A DNA stretch of 64,000 nucleotides. Source: Tetracentron sinense (taxonomy: Eukaryota > Streptophyta > Magnoliopsida > Trochodendrales > Trochodendraceae). The notes under the pieces were generated by a model. That model was not told where the DNA came from. It saw only the letters and a list, made by a program, of their open reading frames with translations, and searched no databases. The DNA is taken from positions 10,232,938 through 10,296,937 of the forward strand of contig CM026574.1 of the NCBI GenBank assembly GCA_015143295.1. Reading direction: 5' to 3'. This document shows positions 35,825-46,724 of this stretch, one piece after another (within the stretch, counting starts at the first letter, position 1; the number at the start of each line of letters is the position of its first letter). The position numbers and the translations under genes are program-made.

Positions 35825-37027
35825 AAAACAAATCTTTATACTATGTTATTTAATTTAATTATTTAATAAGTCATAACAATGGGGAAAAGGAGCAGCTGTC
35901 CCATCTCAATAAGAAGAAACAATACCGGTAGTGTATGTGTAAAACGTAAGGAACAAGATGACCCACAAACTTGGTCCTCCAAAAAAAAAAAATCAGAAGT
36001 ATGCCTCTGAGCACCATGGAGGGTTGAAACCCTCCACAATCCACTCCCACCCCTAATTAAACCCAATATTTTATATTCACCTAATTATTCTCCATAAATC
36101 TATCAATATTATTAACATTATCAATCAACCATCGCTTCCCTTTACAAGCTGGCTCTGCCCGTGCAAGGGCAACCAACACGTTCCATCTCCCATTTAAAAC
36201 TAATTAATTTAATTTAAATCACTAATAATTGTAATTCAAAATTCAAAGATTTTTTTTGTATGGCATTCAAACTTGAAAGATACCCATCCTACTAAGTGTA
36301 AAAGCCCTTATTTTCTCAATAATCTTTAATTTCTTTCCTCAATCATTGAGAAATGAGAGAATTAGATACTGTTTGTGCTTCTCCACCTGATTCGAGTTTT
36401 TAGATTGAATGGTCAGCTCCATGTCTGGATTTTTTTTTATATAATCAAAGCATCATAATCCTAATGGTAATTAAGGGAAGGATAAGGGAACATCATTCTC
36501 TATCAATAATTCTCTATCAATAATGATGGAGGAGGGGTGGGGATGGGGAAGGACAAAGGGGAGGCAATACACGTGAGATGGTGATAGAAAAGTGATCCTC
36601 ATTCTCTTTCAATAGAAAAGTGTGACATATGATATAGTTGCTTGTACTGTCTATATAAGTTTGAGAGATGAATCAAAGAGAGACACGGCTACAACTCACT
36701 CTGCTCGTCTTTATCTGTTGTTCTGTTCTAATAAAACCCCTTCGGATGTCATCATTTAAGGAAGAGAGGTGGTCAATGAAGGTAAGGGACTGAGACTGAG
36801 AAGCTTTGTTACTTTTTCTTAATCTTTTTGTTTTGGGTTTCTTTGTTTATGTGTTTTGATTTGTCTTTCTGTCATAAATGCAACTACATGGGTTTTCATA
36901 AGGAATGGAGTATCTCTTCAAAAACAAAAAGAAAAAAAAGGAGGGAGTGAGAGAGGTCGGGGAGAGTGAGATTTTTTTTAGAGAGAGAGAAAGATGTAAC
37001 TTTTGTAAAGGAGGGGCGGGGAAGGAG
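35825..37027 (+). repeat. AAP-upstream copy C
   Basis: Continues the copy B sequence: ACTTGGTCCT, ACTAATTAATTTAATTTAAA, CTCAATAATCTTT, CTGTCTATATAAG, GATGTCATCATTTAAGGAAG. It leads into the broken AAP copy. Confidence 0.8.
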
Positions 37028-37302
37028 CAGTGTTGTCAGAACCGGACCGTAGTACCGCCGGTCGAAACGGTAGAACAGGGAACCCCCTTGCCGATTCCCA
37101 AAACCCTCAAAATTGGGATATATTAAAAACCAGCTAGAACCGATCAAAACCGGTAGAACTGGTTCCGGTTGGGAACCGACCAGAACTGGAAAATTTTAGG
37201 GAAAAAAATGAAAAAAAAATATTTTTTTGATAAAAAGTATACGGTCGAACCGAAACCGGCCACTCTACCGGTTCGATGTCCGGTCCGGTTCTCACAACAC
37301 TG
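37028..37302. mobile_element. hAT-type MITE (275 bp)
   Basis: Starts CAGTGTTGTCAGAACCGGAC and ends with the mirror GTCCGGTCCGGTTCTCACAA plus CACTG. These CAGTG..CACTG ends are typical of hAT elements. The flanking 8 bp (GGAAGGAG / GGAGGAGA) match only imperfectly. It is absent from the intact AAP unit. Confidence 0.7.
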
Positions 37303-37351
37303 GGAGGAGAGAGAGACTGAGTTGATTTTGGACCGGAGCCAAATCATCCAG

Positions 37352-37710
37352 GGTGATAACTGGATTTGGCAAATCTGGTTATCACCCCTAGAGGTCGTCA
37401 CATCTCTCCTTTGACACCCCTTAACCTTGGGTAAGGTTCACCCACCCCTAGGGTTCACTCACCCATCTTTGGTTTGTTTTTGTAAATATTATTTTTTTAA
37501 ATAAATTAAAAAGCTGTTTATAGAGTTTTTTTAATATTAAAATCAGGATTTTAAATTTTTATTAAAAAAATTACTATTTAAAAAAAAAAACAAGGATGGG
37601 TGGGTGAACCCTAAGAGTGGGTGAACCTTACCCACGGTTAAGGGGTGTCAAAACAAACACGTGGCGACCTCTAGGGGTGATAATCGAATTTGCCAAATCC
37701 GGTTATCACC
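37352..37710. mobile_element. Core-A foldback MITE, GGTGATAAC ends
   Basis: GGTGATAACTGGATTTGGCA and TTATCACCCCTAGAGGTCG are mirrored on the right by CGACCTCTAGGGGTGATAA and AAATCCGGTTATCACC. The middle is AT-rich between mirrored CACCCACCCCTAGGGTTCA and GGGTGAACCTTACCCACGG words. Same family as 49415-50108. It lies about 350 bp upstream of the broken AAP start codon. Confidence 0.8.
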
Positions 37711-38057
37711 GTAGAAAATTTGACTCCGGACCGACCAGGTGGGTCTATAGCTTTTTCTTCATCAAAGTGCTAAATATAACCGGTACCTCCTTCAAGGGAC
37801 TCCATTCCACCCTCTAGCCTCTCCTCTAAAACTCACAAGAGAAGCTTTCTCTCTCTTGTCTCTACATAAGCCTTTCTTCCTTAACATCTTCCTCTAGCTT
37901 CTCTCTCTCTATCTCAACTTTTGCTTGATTTGGGTATCTGGGTTAGGTAGTGGATGTAATGGAGGCATAGCCACCACCTATCCAAAATTTCTTGGATGTT
38001 TTTGGGTTTTTCTTCTTACTAAATCTCCTCTCTGTCGGTCTCTTTCAAAAAAAAAAG

Positions 38058-41000
38058 ATGGGTGAGAACACACTCACCAAGAACCACCACCACCACCATC
38101 ACCATCACCTTGATCTCTCCATAGATGAGTTTCCACAAGGTGGCTCCAAATGCTTCAATGATGATGGTCGTCTCAAAAGAACAGGTATTTTGGTTTTAAT
38201 GGTTCTCTTTTGGATATTGATTCTCTTTTTGTGTTTGTTCAGTTTGATTAATTAATCTTCTTCTTTTTGTTTTTTAAATCAGGGAATGTTTGGACTGCAT
38301 GTGCCCACATAATAACAGCTGTGATTAGATCTGGGGTACTGTCCTTGGCATGGACTATAGCTCAACTGGGCTGGATTGCTGGTCCAGCTGTGATGTTCTT
38401 GTTCTCCTTACATGGACGCTGTTCGATCCAACCTTGGTAAATCTCACAGTTCTAAGTTTTTAAATCAAATTAACAAATGGGTTCTTTTTAAAAGTCCTAA
38501 AAATTTTATCTTTTCCAGGTGGGGCTAAGGTTAAGGTATGTGGGATTATTCAGTATTTGAACCTCTTCGGAGTCGCTATTGGATACACAATTGCAGCATC
38601 TATAAGCATGAAGTCAGTTGAATTTGAACCAAAACAGTGATTTTTGATCCTTGATTTCTTGTTTTAATTTAGTTTTCCAGTCTCTGGATTAATGGGTATT
38701 AATCGACAGGGCGATCAAGAGGTCTAACTGTTTCCATGAGAGCGGCGAGAAGAGTCTGTGTCACGTATCGAGCAGTCCATAAATGATCATGTTCGGTGTA
38801 GCTGAAATTGTGATCTCTCAAATCCCGGACTTTTATCAGATATGGTGGCTCTCCATTGTTGCAGCAGTTATGTCCTTAACTTACTCTACAATTGCTTTTT
38901 TAGTATTTTGAACTAGGAGATTGAATTCTGTTGAATCTGACTAAAGCCTCATCTTTCTGGATGATCAGAGACGGGGAATTTGATGGGTAGCTTCACTGGA
39001 ATAAGCGTAGGCACTGTCACTCAGACTCAAAAGATATGGAGGAGTTTTCAAGCACTAGGCGACATCGCCTGTGCCTACTCTTATTCAACCATCCTCATTA
39101 TTGAAATTCAGGTACCTTTCTTGCTTGCTAAACCCATTAACAAAAGGTTATCAAATGAATCGTAATCCTGCCCGGTCATAGGGCAACCCAAGATCGGAGA
39201 CGGGGATGCAGGATCTAGGGCGCATCAAATTCTTTGAGACACCATGATGCCTTGCTACTTGTTGATCCCGTAAAACCTGATTCAGTTCAGTTAATCATGA
39301 AAAACCTCATTCAATTTAGTTAAAAATAACCTGTGAATCACGTTATTTTGCTTGAATCAAGTTACCTGCATGAACCATAGAAATTAATTGATCACTCAAG
39401 TAAATTAACCTGAATCATGTTATTTAATAAGTTAAAAGAATATGATACGGGTTATTTAATACGAATCATGTTATTTTACCTAAATATATAGGAAAAAGCT
39501 TTCACATGATGACTAGTAGTTGGGAGTCAAATTTTTGGACGCCCGAAAATACCCTGAAGACATGAACGGTCTCAGGTTGCCGCTTTCTTATTAGAATGAA
39601 AACAATCGATCAAAAGAGATGTGAGTTAATATATGCTCTAAAGTCAAAATTTTCTTTAAAAATCCTTAAAAAGAAAGGTCCATCAATTAAGAAATAAAAA
39701 TAAGGAACTGAATTCTTTATAGGACTTGGTATCTCTTTTAGAATATGCCACCACTCAAACTCGAACCAAGATGTTCTAGCATTGCTTCCTAAGAACAACG
39801 TGTCTACTGATTTCACCATGGTTGCCTGTTCGAAATCATAATGGCCCATCCATATATATATATATATATTGTGGATATATATCATGAAAGCTCAGACTAG
39901 TCACATGGGATAACATAGGGAATATCCCCACCCCATGCAACCATTGTTGAGGGGAGCCAGTGACTCGAACTTGATGGGTTGGCAATTGATGAGATTGAAG
40001 GAGTCAATTCAATGCAATATTTTTTAGAAACCATTTGAATCACACTGTAATGGGGAAAATTGGTCATTGACAAGTTATCTATGGACGAACTCAAGCAGAA
40101 GTCTGGATAAACTCGAGCAGAAGTCTGGACGTGAACCTTAAGAAATCGTCCATTGACGCAGTATTAATGATACCCTCATGAGTTAGATATTATCTTTGAC
40201 CTAACATTAAATGTTAATCATCTCAGATCACTTCAACGATCAGAACCGACCTGTATAGAAGGGATGGGCATTAATGAAGAGATATTTGTCTGACACAAAG
40301 GTGATAATTAGTTTAGATGTATGGTCATCTACTAACATGGATGACCATAGTAGTTTTTTGCCAATAAAAATACCCGAAAACCCAATGGTAATGGGCTGAC
40401 AATTGATGATAAGACTATATCCTTCTCCATTCTCCTAGAGCAAAGGCCCTACCACCAAGAACTCCAGACTTTCTCTTCTCTCATTTATATATCCTTACTT
40501 CCTTTTGTATCCGGTACTGATTTAAGCTTCGAAATGTCTTCCACAGGGTGGAAGGCCTCTCCTCAGCAACTCAGTTATTCAAACGTCATCCTCCATCCTT
40601 CTACTAGTAAACTGGTGTCATCTGGAGTACACTGGAAGATACTTTACACACACTAAATAAAAACTTATTTAAATTACTATCTGGATGATGATTGAACAAT
40701 TGGATTAATCGAAATTGTGCTTCACAGGATACAATTAAATCCCCACCATCAGAACTGAAGACGATGAAGAAGGCCACCTTACTAAGTGTTGCAGTGACAA
40801 TGGCTTTCTATATGCTCTGCGGCTGCATGGGCTCTGCCACCTTTGGCGATCGAGCACCGGGAAACCTCTTGATTGGTTTTGGCTTCTATAAACCATTCTG
40901 GGTCTTGGATATCACTAATGCAGCCATAGTAATCAACCTAGTGAGCTTACCAAGTTTACTGCCAACCCCTCTTCGCCTTCATCGAGAAATGGGCATTGCA

Positions 41001-41379
41001 AAGATGGCCAAAGAGCCAATTTATCCACAAAGAAATCAAAGTACCGATCCCGGGTTTCCGTCCCTACAACCTCAACGTCTTCCGCTTGGTATGGTGATCG
41101 GCATTCGTGGTCTTGACGACCATCATATCTATGCTCCTCCCATTCTTCAACGACGTAGTTGGGCTGCTCGGTGCATTCGGGTTTTGGCCATTCACTATAT
41201 ATTTTCTAGTTAAGATGCTTATTGCCCAAAAGAAGATACCCAAGTAGAGCACAAGATGGCTTTACCTCCAAATCCTGAATTTCGGTTGCCTCATCATCTC
41301 AGTCGTCGCTGCAACTGGATCAGTTGCTGGTATCGTCCTCGATCTGAAGGCCTACAAACCCTTCAAGACCACCTACAAA
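38058..41379 (+). pseudogene. Second AAP gene, full-length but broken
   Basis: All six exon positions of the intact AAP can be followed. Lesions seen by comparison: an 80-bp deletion in exon 2 (equivalent to 27795-27874 of the intact gene) that shifts the frame; a TAA in exon 4 (AGTCCATAA, where the intact gene has TAC); loss of the end of exon 4 with its splice donor; a 3-bp insertion in exon 5; a 2-bp deletion in exon 6 (CTAGTGAGCTT against CTAGTCGGAGCTT); TGA for CGA near 41096; TAG in CCCAAGTAGAGC; and the normal stop changed to AAA. Gly of VIGSG is Arg. The N-terminal histidine run is eight long against six. Intron 5 carries a solo LTR. It is clearly non-coding, but it may still be transcribed, as the promoter region is duplicated with it. 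Confidence 0.95.
40046..40648. mobile_element. Solo LTR (603 bp) in intron 5 of the broken AAP copy
   Basis: TGTAATGGGG at the left and ACTTTACA at the right (TG..CA termini) are flanked by the same five bases, CACAC (40041-40045 and 40649-40653). The intact AAP intron and the inverted third copy show the empty site (GAAT..CACTAAATAAAA). It is an LTR-retrotransposon remnant of unclassified family, and it entered this copy after the copies separated. Confidence 0.85.
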
Positions 41380-41404
41380 TTCATTTGTTTAGGTTTTTTA
41401 TTAT

Positions 41405-42365
41405 TTAGAGAGAGAGAGAGAGAGTTAGGATGGGACTCATATTTGAAATCCACATACATTAGATGGGTCCTCCTACCTCAGTTTAGGAATTGAACAAGAA
41501 CTGTAAAACCAACATGAACCACAAGCAACAGTAAGATACTACTGAATCAGTAGGTGGTCTTGAAGGGCTTGTAGGCCTTCAGATCGAGGACGATACCAGC
41601 AACTGATCCAGTTGCAGCAACAACTGAGATGATGAGGCTACCAACACTCAGGATTTGGAGGCAAACCCATCTTGTGCTCCACTTGGGTATCTTCTTTTGG
41701 GCAATATACATCTCAACCGGGAAATATACAGTGAGTGGCCAAAACCCGAATGCATCGAGCAGCCCAACTACAACGTTGAAGAATAGGAGGAGCATAGATA
41801 TGATGGTTGTAAAGACCACGAATGTCGATCGCCATACCAAGCGAAAAAGGTTCAGATTGAAGGGACGGAAACCCGGGGGATCGATACTTTGATTTCTTTG
41901 TGGATAAATTGGCTCTGTGGCCATCTTTGCAATGCCCATTTCTCCATGAAGGCGAAGAGGGTTTGGCAGTAAACTTGGTAAGCTCTGACTAGGTGGATTA
42001 CTATGGCAGCATTAGCGATATCCAAGAGCTAGAATGGTTTATAGAAGCCAAAACTAGTCAGGAGGTTTCCCGGTGCTAGATCACCAAAGGCGGCATAGTC
42101 CATGCGGCTAGCCGTTGTCACTGCAACACTTAGTAAGGTGGCCTTCTTCATTGTCTTCCCTTCCGATGGTGGGGATTTAATTGCATCCTGTGAAGCACAA
42201 TCTCGATTAATTCAATTGTTCAATCATTGTCTAGATAGTAATGTGAATAAGTTTTTATTTAGTGCAATTCAAATGGTTTCTAAAAAAATATTGCATTGAA
42301 TTGACTCCTTCAATCTCAATGCTTGAATATGGATGCACTATTATGATTTCGAGCAAGCAACCATG
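41405..42365 (-). pseudogene. Third AAP copy: last exon only, inverted
   Basis: Complement of 41547-42187 is AAP exon 6 from GATGCAATTAAATCCCC to a TGA stop. It is preceded (42188-42365) by the end of intron 5 and followed (41405-41546) by AAP 3-prime untranslated sequence. Compared with the intact gene, about 12 codons around TTAFYMLCGCMG are reduced, a TAG replaces the tryptophan codon of PFWLLD, and there is a small frame-changing insertion before the PGFRPFNLNLF segment. Downstream of that, 41547-41939 stays open and reads correctly to the C-terminus. It lies tail-to-tail with the second copy; exons 1-5 are absent, so no permease is made. Confidence 0.9.
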
Positions 42366-42490
42366 GTGAGAGATGGTCATCCCACATAGCAAAGAGAGAG
42401 ATAAGGGTTATCCTTCTACCTTCCAAGAAGATTAAACATTCAAACATTTCAGCTATACCAAGAATAACTTTTTGACTGTTGTTGCTTATC
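42366..42490 (+). repeat. Fragment of the AAP-upstream repeat
   Basis: GTGAGAGATGGTCATCCCAC, AGATTAAACATTCAAACATT and ACCAAGAATAACTTTT match 21950-22140 and 25160-25370. It is in direct orientation, although the adjoining AAP exon is inverted, which marks a rearrangement junction near 42365. Confidence 0.8.
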
Positions 42491-42721
42491 AAAAACAAAC
42501 AAACAAGTGATTTATACTTACCCTTTGGATTGTTGGGTTGTAACCAATATAATCTCACATCGACTGGTGATGTAGACTTCCGTAATTCATTTGGTTCCTT
42601 CCTCTTTATCAAATATATAGGCCTTTTTGTCGAGATGTGTTAGGTTCAGCCTCCTAAGTCCGTGTGAGTTTACCTCTTTACCAAAATAAAGAAAAAACTA
42701 TTACTTTACCAAAATAAAGTA

Positions 42722-43025
42722 GAGATTAGTTTTCATGCAGAGTTCTGCATCATGCGGAGAGCGGAGCGCCCCGCTTGATATTTAAACTGAACAAAGTAAT
42801 AATATTAACATTTTTAAATAATAAAAGAGATTAATTTTCATGCAGAGCTCCGCACATGCGGAGCTCCCTTTTTACACTGTCTAGGGGTAAATGTGTAATT
42901 ATTGATAATTACACATTTACCCCTGGACAGTGTAAAAAGGGAGCTCCGAACATGCAGAGCTCCGCATGATATTTAAACTGATAATGATAATAAAAAGTGT
43001 GTAACATTTTTATTTAAAAAATTTA
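42722..43025. repeat. Two-unit repeat with near-perfect 62-bp-arm hairpin
   Basis: AGAGATTARTTTTCATGCAG starts units at about 42722 and 42828, and TGATATTTAAACTGA closes each. Unit 2 contains the hairpin 42841-42966: TTACACTGTCTAGGGGTAAA and TGTGTAATTAT, a TG loop, then the complement, with few mismatches. TGCGGAGCTCC words flank the arms. It is MITE-like; no target duplication was resolved. Confidence 0.75.
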
Positions 43026-43988
43026 AGTACATATCTTACACTTTATGTGTCAGCATCGATCCCGTTGGTTTATTGTTGTCATGCCCTAAAAGACCATTGT
43101 TGCATTGTTTCATTCCAGAGGGTGATGTTGTTAGAAGGTCTACTAAACCCACTTTAACAACAACTAATGGTGGATACATGATATATAAAAATAATATGCA
43201 TATAAAAATCAAATAAAAAAGTGAAAAATCAATATGACACTAGTGAGAAAATTTCAGTTGGTGTAAGTTAATGACCAAGCGAAAAGAAAAGCCTGAAAAG
43301 AGATGAATGAAGTTAGTGAAAAACTTATAATAACACCTACATTCATTAATCAAAATACAGATATTCATTAGGTACAATAGGTAAACAAGATTTGTGTAGC
43401 CAACCCCAAATAGCTGAGATAAGGTATTGGCCACAAAGAAGAGCAAGGTTAATCATCTTTTGCCCATCGAATCGGATATGACATACAGAACCTCATGGGT
43501 CAAACAAATTATCATCTGAGCCTTCAATTTGTTGACCATATATCTTAGATCCAAGGTAAAAGTTTGATCATAGGGAATTTCTAAGCGCCTAATTATATGA
43601 ACATAATCGCCTAATTATATGAACATAATCACCGTCTTAGCTCCAGATTGAGAGTTTAAGATCCAACATTTAATATTTTGCTAGGCACAATTATAAGGCT
43701 TGCCTAACAACCGAGCTCTCTTGTTGGTCCTCGTCTGACCTTATTGACATTAGTTTCCTTTTATAATCATAAGATAATGCTTCCTTGAGATAACTAACCT
43801 TGAATTGCTAATTTGCTATCATGATTATTCCTTTTTTTTTCTCATAAATGCTAGCCCCAGCCGCAATCTTCTAAAGACGCAAGGTGGTGGCAACAAGTGT
43901 CAAACCATCTCTTTGTTATAGGGTAGCTAGTAACACCACCTTGCATCAACTCAGCATCTTTAAAAAATAATTGACTCAGTGCATCTGG
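43026..43988. other. Non-coding; possible LINE-tail-like word
   Basis: The complement of 43380-43440 reads AGCTATTTGGGGTTGGCTAC, resembling a sequence widespread at plant LINE-like 3-prime tails; low confidence. CGCCTAATTATATGAACATA occurs twice in tandem near 43587-43630. No gene was seen. Confidence 0.3.
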
Positions 43989-44510
43989 CTAGTTTTTTTT
44001 TTTTTCAAGAATGCATTATTTATCTACACTTTAGTTGGATTTATAATAGTGAATAGAGTTGTGTTTGTCATGTGAGGGAAATTTATCCTCTCAGACCACC
44101 CTCATGAGAGGGGCACACCTTACCAACTGAGCTCCAGGTAGATACTGCTATTTGTAAGAGAATAACAAGCACCCACAATACTATATATAATAAGTTTTAT
44201 AGTATAAGAAATGGGTCCTTGTACAAAAAAGCGACTACCAAATCGATGGTTAGGTTCATCCGATCAAAGCTATAATTTCAGGTGATGGGCTACCAATCAT
44301 AAGCGACTACCTTTTTTTTTTTTCATTTTTCGTAACATGATTAGGCCACAACCTTAGTATTTGTTCATTGGTTAGAAGTTAATCGCTCACAAACCACCCA
44401 AACTGGGGATTCGCATACTGCCACCAGTACCAATGGGCTACCAATCATGTATAATGATCGACGGTGCAGGTTCAACCACGTATATCATCCATGCAACCAA
44501 GGGCGGAGCC
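43989..44510. repeat. Duplicated segment E, copy 2, carrying a minus-strand SINE
   Basis: The complement of about 43989-44150 has GGAGCTCAGTTGGTAAGGTG (A-box like, tRNA-derived), GGTGGTCTGAGAGGAT (degenerate B box), and ends in a poly-A (T-run at 43990-44005). The flanking sequence also matches copy 1, so the whole segment was duplicated, not just the SINE. Confidence 0.7.
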
Positions 44511-46724
44511 AATAAACACGGAAACAAATCGCCTGTGTACTTCCATGGGTTCTTCCCTGTGATTATGAGTGGTGTAAGGCTAGGATTCATCTGTGCATAT
44601 GGATTTAACAGTTGTAACCACCTGTTGGATAGATCTTGACCTTCAAATCCTCTGGCCACATGGAAGAATATAAGGAAGAACACAGACGATTTGTTTCCAA
44701 TAAACACTGGGGGTGTGTTTAGATCTGTGGAATTGTAGGGTGGAATTGTTAATTCCATCCTACAATTCTAATTCCACTTTTTGGGGGTGCATTTAAAAGG
44801 TGTGGAATTAGAATTCTCCAAATCCACCATACACATGGTTACCCAAAAAATAATAATAATAATAAATTCCACCATACACATACAAAATTGAATCGTACGT
44901 TGATTTCTCCTTTATGGGATGGTCTTAATTGACAAATCCATTGTATGTGGAATTGAAAAAAAAAAACCGATCAAAACTCGTATGGTTCTTTTAATGCGGC
45001 AGAGAGAGACGAATAGACACCATCTCTCCCTCATGTTCCTCTCCTCCCATCCATTTTGTCTCCCTGATCCCTGTTCCCTGTTCCCTGTTCCCTGTTCCCT
45101 GTCATGGGCACCCTCCCGTTCCTCTCCTCCCAACACCTATCTTCTTATTTGTACAGATCCAGAGGATGCAACTCAAGCTATCTTTGTTTTTGTTTTCAGA
45201 ATGAATTCTGGAATTCGAGCAAACTATCTCATTAAATTTGTGTAATGTTATTTTCATTTTGTGCTTGATCATTTTGAAATACTGGCATCTAGTGGTGGTT
45301 TTACTGCTTCACCAAGCTCAAAGAATTTAGGAAATGGTTTTGTTTTTGTTATGTTCTGTTCCTGACAATCTCGTGGGATGTATTTGGTTAAAATCCTTTG
45401 ATTCTTTACCCTTTGACTCTTTACCCCTTAATCATAGATACTCTTCATGTGTTTGATGAGAGAGAGAGAGAGATCATGACTGAAAATTCAGATACATATA
45501 TCTCTTTTTTGAGTTTTTAAGTACATTTTTGGTGTGAATTATGAGAGAAGAATGGAAGAGGAAGTGGAAGTCGGCAATGAAAGCTAAAATGAGCATTAAG
45601 ATTGAAAGGTGTTGGTGGCCTTGTCTTCCACTGCTCACTGGATTGTCATTAAATTCTACTATAATTCTTTCTTTGAATGAGCAAAGAAAGTTTCAAAACA
45701 GACAAAATATGGCCGACATTAATGCCACTAGTGAAACATGAAGGAGAATTTGTGCTGAATGGATTTTCCAGTGAGCAGTGGAAGGCAATTTACTTGCAGA
45801 AGAGGTGCTGGATGTACAAAAAAGGTTAGTTGAATCTTTATTTAATCATTAAGTTCAAAGTCATTTCACGTAATAATTTTTATTTTTCCAGATAGTAGAA
45901 TTTAAAATTTTATAATTCAATTTCATGAATTTAGTAGTGCATCCAAGGCATCGATGGGAACTGGGGCATCTGCCATAGATAATCCGTTGCCATGACTAAT
46001 TAGCTGCCTTATTATTCCATGTCGAAGGAGCAAAATAATCAGATTCATGCACCATTTTTCGATAACAACAGCGACCGCTGGGCATAATGCCCAAAAGTTT
46101 GGTCGTATAGTTGGGAACTTGGGATAATTACATGGGCAAGGCTAGCCTCTCCCCTAATTTGAGCAAAAGAAGATAAGATTATGTCAGTTTTTTGTGGGGT
46201 TCATAATTTTTATTTTGCCTTTGAGTTCAAATGAACGGAGAGTGAGGTTACCGGAAAGTAGGATAGCATTATCCTAATTACATACGAAAGAGACTTCCCA
46301 TCAAAGATCTCCCATAACGTGTGTTAATTACATGTTATCATTTCAACCAAAACAAAAGACTAAAGACGGTATGTTTGATTATTGGCAACGGATTACCTCT
46401 AGGCTAGTTTCGGTTGGACCTAGGGTTAGACTAGGGTTTAACCTAGGGTTTGATTTAGGGATAGGGCTAGGTTAGTGCTAGCTACGGTTTAGGGCTGTAG
46501 GGTTAGGCCCAAGTTGAGGCAAGGATCGGTTCTAGGGTAAGCGTAGGATAGGCTGATCATGATTAGTAATGGGTGTAAAAATTGAGTGTTTACAATTGAT
46601 TATTTGTAACTTTTTCAGATTCATTCCTTTAACATTAATCTTAAAGTCTAATGCGTGTGCTAATGGAAGATCCTCCCTCACATCCTGTTTTATTTATCAT
46701 AACTTAAAGAAAGTTACACAAAGC
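44511..46724. other. Non-coding; several small repeats
   Basis: No gene was recognised. Contents: a foldback of GTGGAATTGTAGGGTGGAAT-type words near 44725-44780; a CCCTGTT heptamer array (about five units) at 45065-45100; a fragment of the 49.2-kb inverted repeat at about 45960-46065 (GATAATCCGTTGCCATGACT, GGAGCAAAATAATCAGATTC); and a degenerate telomere-like block (CTAGGGTTTAACCTAGGGTT) at 46395-46550. The ORF at 45541-45741 is of unknown origin. Confidence 0.5.

Noticed and set aside
44919-45245. ORFs on both strands over a CCCTGTT array
   Set aside because: Simple-sequence artefact; the same DNA is open on both strands and shows no domain.
45541-45741. Possible transposase or L1-like fragment
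   Set aside because: A few protein-like words, but no family motif recognised and the frame is not maintained on either side.
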